NCBI RefSeq assembly: GCF_947499705.1
Contig: NZ_CANMPJ010000001.1
Span: 221,501 to 285,500 of the forward strand
Length of the DNA stretch: 64,000 bases
DNA from: an uncultured Erythrobacter sp.
Lineage (GTDB): Bacteria > Pseudomonadota > Alphaproteobacteria > Sphingomonadales > Sphingomonadaceae
Reading direction: 5' to 3'
A program made the translations under genes and the position numbers. Under the pieces are notes generated by a model that was not told where the DNA came from, did no database searches, and saw nothing but the letters and a program-made list of their open reading frames with translations. Positions 63,070 through 64,000 of the stretch are shown here, one piece after another (within the stretch, counting starts at the first letter, position 1; each line of letters opens with the position of its first letter).

Positions 63070-63967
63070 TGATCGCGGTTTTTCCCGCCGGATAAGTGTT
63101 ATCGGCTTGGGCATTATCGGCGGCAGCGTTGCTCGGCATCTGGTCGATGCAGGCTGGGATGTTGGCGGTCATGACCTTTCCGAAAAGGCAAAAGCAGAGG
63201 CATCTTCAAATGGTGTGACCATTCTCAACACGCCCGCTGCGCTCGCCGCTCATTCCGATCTGGTACTAACCAGCCTGCCAAGCGCGAAGGCGGCGGTGGC
63301 AGTTTTTGATACGCTGCTGGAACATGCGACTGGCCCCATGATCGTGGCAGAACTCAGCACGCTGGCGCTTGAGGATAAGTTTGCGCTGCGTGATCGAGTG
63401 TGCGGCACGCAATGCGCCATCCTTGATTGCCCGATCAGTGGCACAGGTGCGCAAGCGGCAAGCCGTGATATTGCCATTTATGCCAGCGGCGAAAGCGCGG
63501 CGATTGATCGCATGGAGCCGGCTTTCGATGCCATTTCGCGAAAGCTGATCCGCATGGGCGAATTCGGGCAGGGGTCCAAAATGAAGCTCGTCGCCAATCT
63601 GCTGGTGGCGATTCACAATGTTGCATCTGCAGAAGCGATGGCGCTGGGGCAGGCCGCGGGGCTTGAGCCCAATGCCATCATCGAAGCTGTTCAGGCAGGC
63701 GCGGGCAATTCTCGGATATTTGAACTGCGCGCACCGATGATGGCTGAACGTGTTTACGAACCAGCCACGATGAAGCTCGACGTATGGGACAAGGATATGC
63801 AGGCCATCGCTGCCTTTGCGGCCGAGCTGGGAAGTGCGGTTCCTCTGCTAGATGCCAGCCTCCCCTTGTATGACGCCGCGACCCAGCGGCACCCGCAATC
63901 AGACACAGCCGCCGTATTTGAAGCGCTGCGTGCGCTTACCAATTCAGACCTGGGAGCCGGTTCATGA
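63059..63967 (+). CDS. NAD(P)-dependent 3-hydroxyacid-dehydrogenase-type oxidoreductase
   Basis: A 302-residue beta-hydroxyacid dehydrogenase. The Rossmann motif GLGIIGGSVARHLVDAGW is near residue 17, the substrate loop reads DCPISGTGAQA, and the catalytic Lys lies in GSKMKLVANLL. Members oxidise 3-hydroxy acids such as 3-hydroxyisobutyrate or tartronate semialdehyde with NAD+. It overlaps the hydrolase by 11 bases and the next gene by four, so it is in the same operon as the monooxygenase. Confidence 0.88.
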   Translation: MANDDRGFSRRISVIGLGIIGGSVARHLVDAGWDVGGHDLSEKAKAEASSNGVTILNTPAALAAHSDLVLTSLPSAKAAVAVFDTLLEHATGPMIVAELSTLALEDKFALRDRVCGTQCAILDCPISGTGAQAASRDIAIYASGESAAIDRMEPAFDAISRKLIRMGEFGQGSKMKLVANLLVAIHNVASAEAMALGQAAGLEPNAIIEAVQAGAGNSRIFELRAPMMAERVYEPATMKLDVWDKDMQAIAAFAAELGSAVPLLDASLPLYDAATQRHPQSDTAAVFEALRALTNSDLGAGS

Positions 63968-64000
63968 CGAACACCACTCTTGAAGACGCTGCGGTCGACC
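63964..64000 (+). CDS. Start of next gene, cut by window edge
   Basis: An ATG at 63964 overlaps the dehydrogenase stop (ATGA) and opens a frame reading MTNTTLEDAAVD to the window end. The coupling marks it as another member of this operon. Twelve codons are too few to name it. Confidence 0.6.
   Translation, partial: MTNTTLEDAAVD

Overview
The window looks like a chromosomal segment from an alphaproteobacterium of the Sphingomonadales, most likely near the Erythrobacteraceae. This is inferred from overall gene style (TonB receptors, HisKA_2 kinases, glutathione-linked formaldehyde genes, tightly overlapping operons); there is no rRNA or marker gene to confirm it. About fifty genes or gene remnants can be supported. 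I found no tRNA, rRNA or CRISPR array.

Region 1 (1-3.3 kb) is island debris: an AlpA-type regulator, a hipBA toxin-antitoxin operon with a multi-site operator, and two near-identical 36-bp direct repeats (714-749 and 2831-2866) that bracket hipBA like attachment-site copies.

Region 2 (3.4-24.2 kb) is the most remarkable part: a biosynthetic gene cluster I do not recognise. leuC-leuD homologues are divergent from a long operon whose genes mostly overlap by 1-8 bases. In order it encodes a MATE exporter, a [2Fe-2S] ferredoxin, an acyl carrier protein, a ketosynthase-like chain-length factor with no active-site Cys, an intact ketosynthase, a ketoreductase, a medium-chain reductase, a crotonase-fold enzyme, an alpha/beta hydrolase, a methyltransferase, an AMP-forming ligase, a second carrier protein, a thioester-reductase-like SDR, a Cys-nucleophile hydrolase, a cytochrome P450 lacking the usual I-helix Thr, a LeuA-like synthase, a Sua5/YrdC-like protein and an amidohydrolase. 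A small secreted protein, a GFA-type zinc protein and a MaoC hydratase follow. A LeuA/LeuCD set without LeuB, next to an AMP ligase and a methyltransferase, recalls beta-lactone chemistry; the KS/CLF/ACP/KR set suggests a type II polyketide or fatty acyl chain. A converging RND efflux operon (24.3-28.5 kb) may export the product.

Region 3 (28.8-39.3 kb) is eroded and regulatory: a decayed IS3-family element, an autotransporter pseudogene, a transposase scrap, a receiver-AraC regulator, a sigma-factor-like protein that stops after region 2, a secreted YHS protein, a MAPEG protein and two tandem TPR-HisKA_2 sensor kinases whose kinase halves are nearly identical.

Region 4 (39.8-64 kb) looks catabolic: glutathione-dependent formaldehyde oxidation (adhC-fghA), a secreted beta-propeller protein, an IclR regulator, two tandem secreted cupins, a methyltransferase-fold protein, a TonB receptor, two amidohydrolases, a DUF59 protein, an acyl-CoA ligase, an MFS permease, an isochorismatase-type amidase, a LysR regulator, a flavin reductase plus luciferase-like monooxygenase pair, alpha/beta hydrolases and a hydroxyacid-dehydrogenase-type oxidoreductase. 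Together these suggest uptake and oxidative breakdown of an unidentified, possibly methylated, organic compound.
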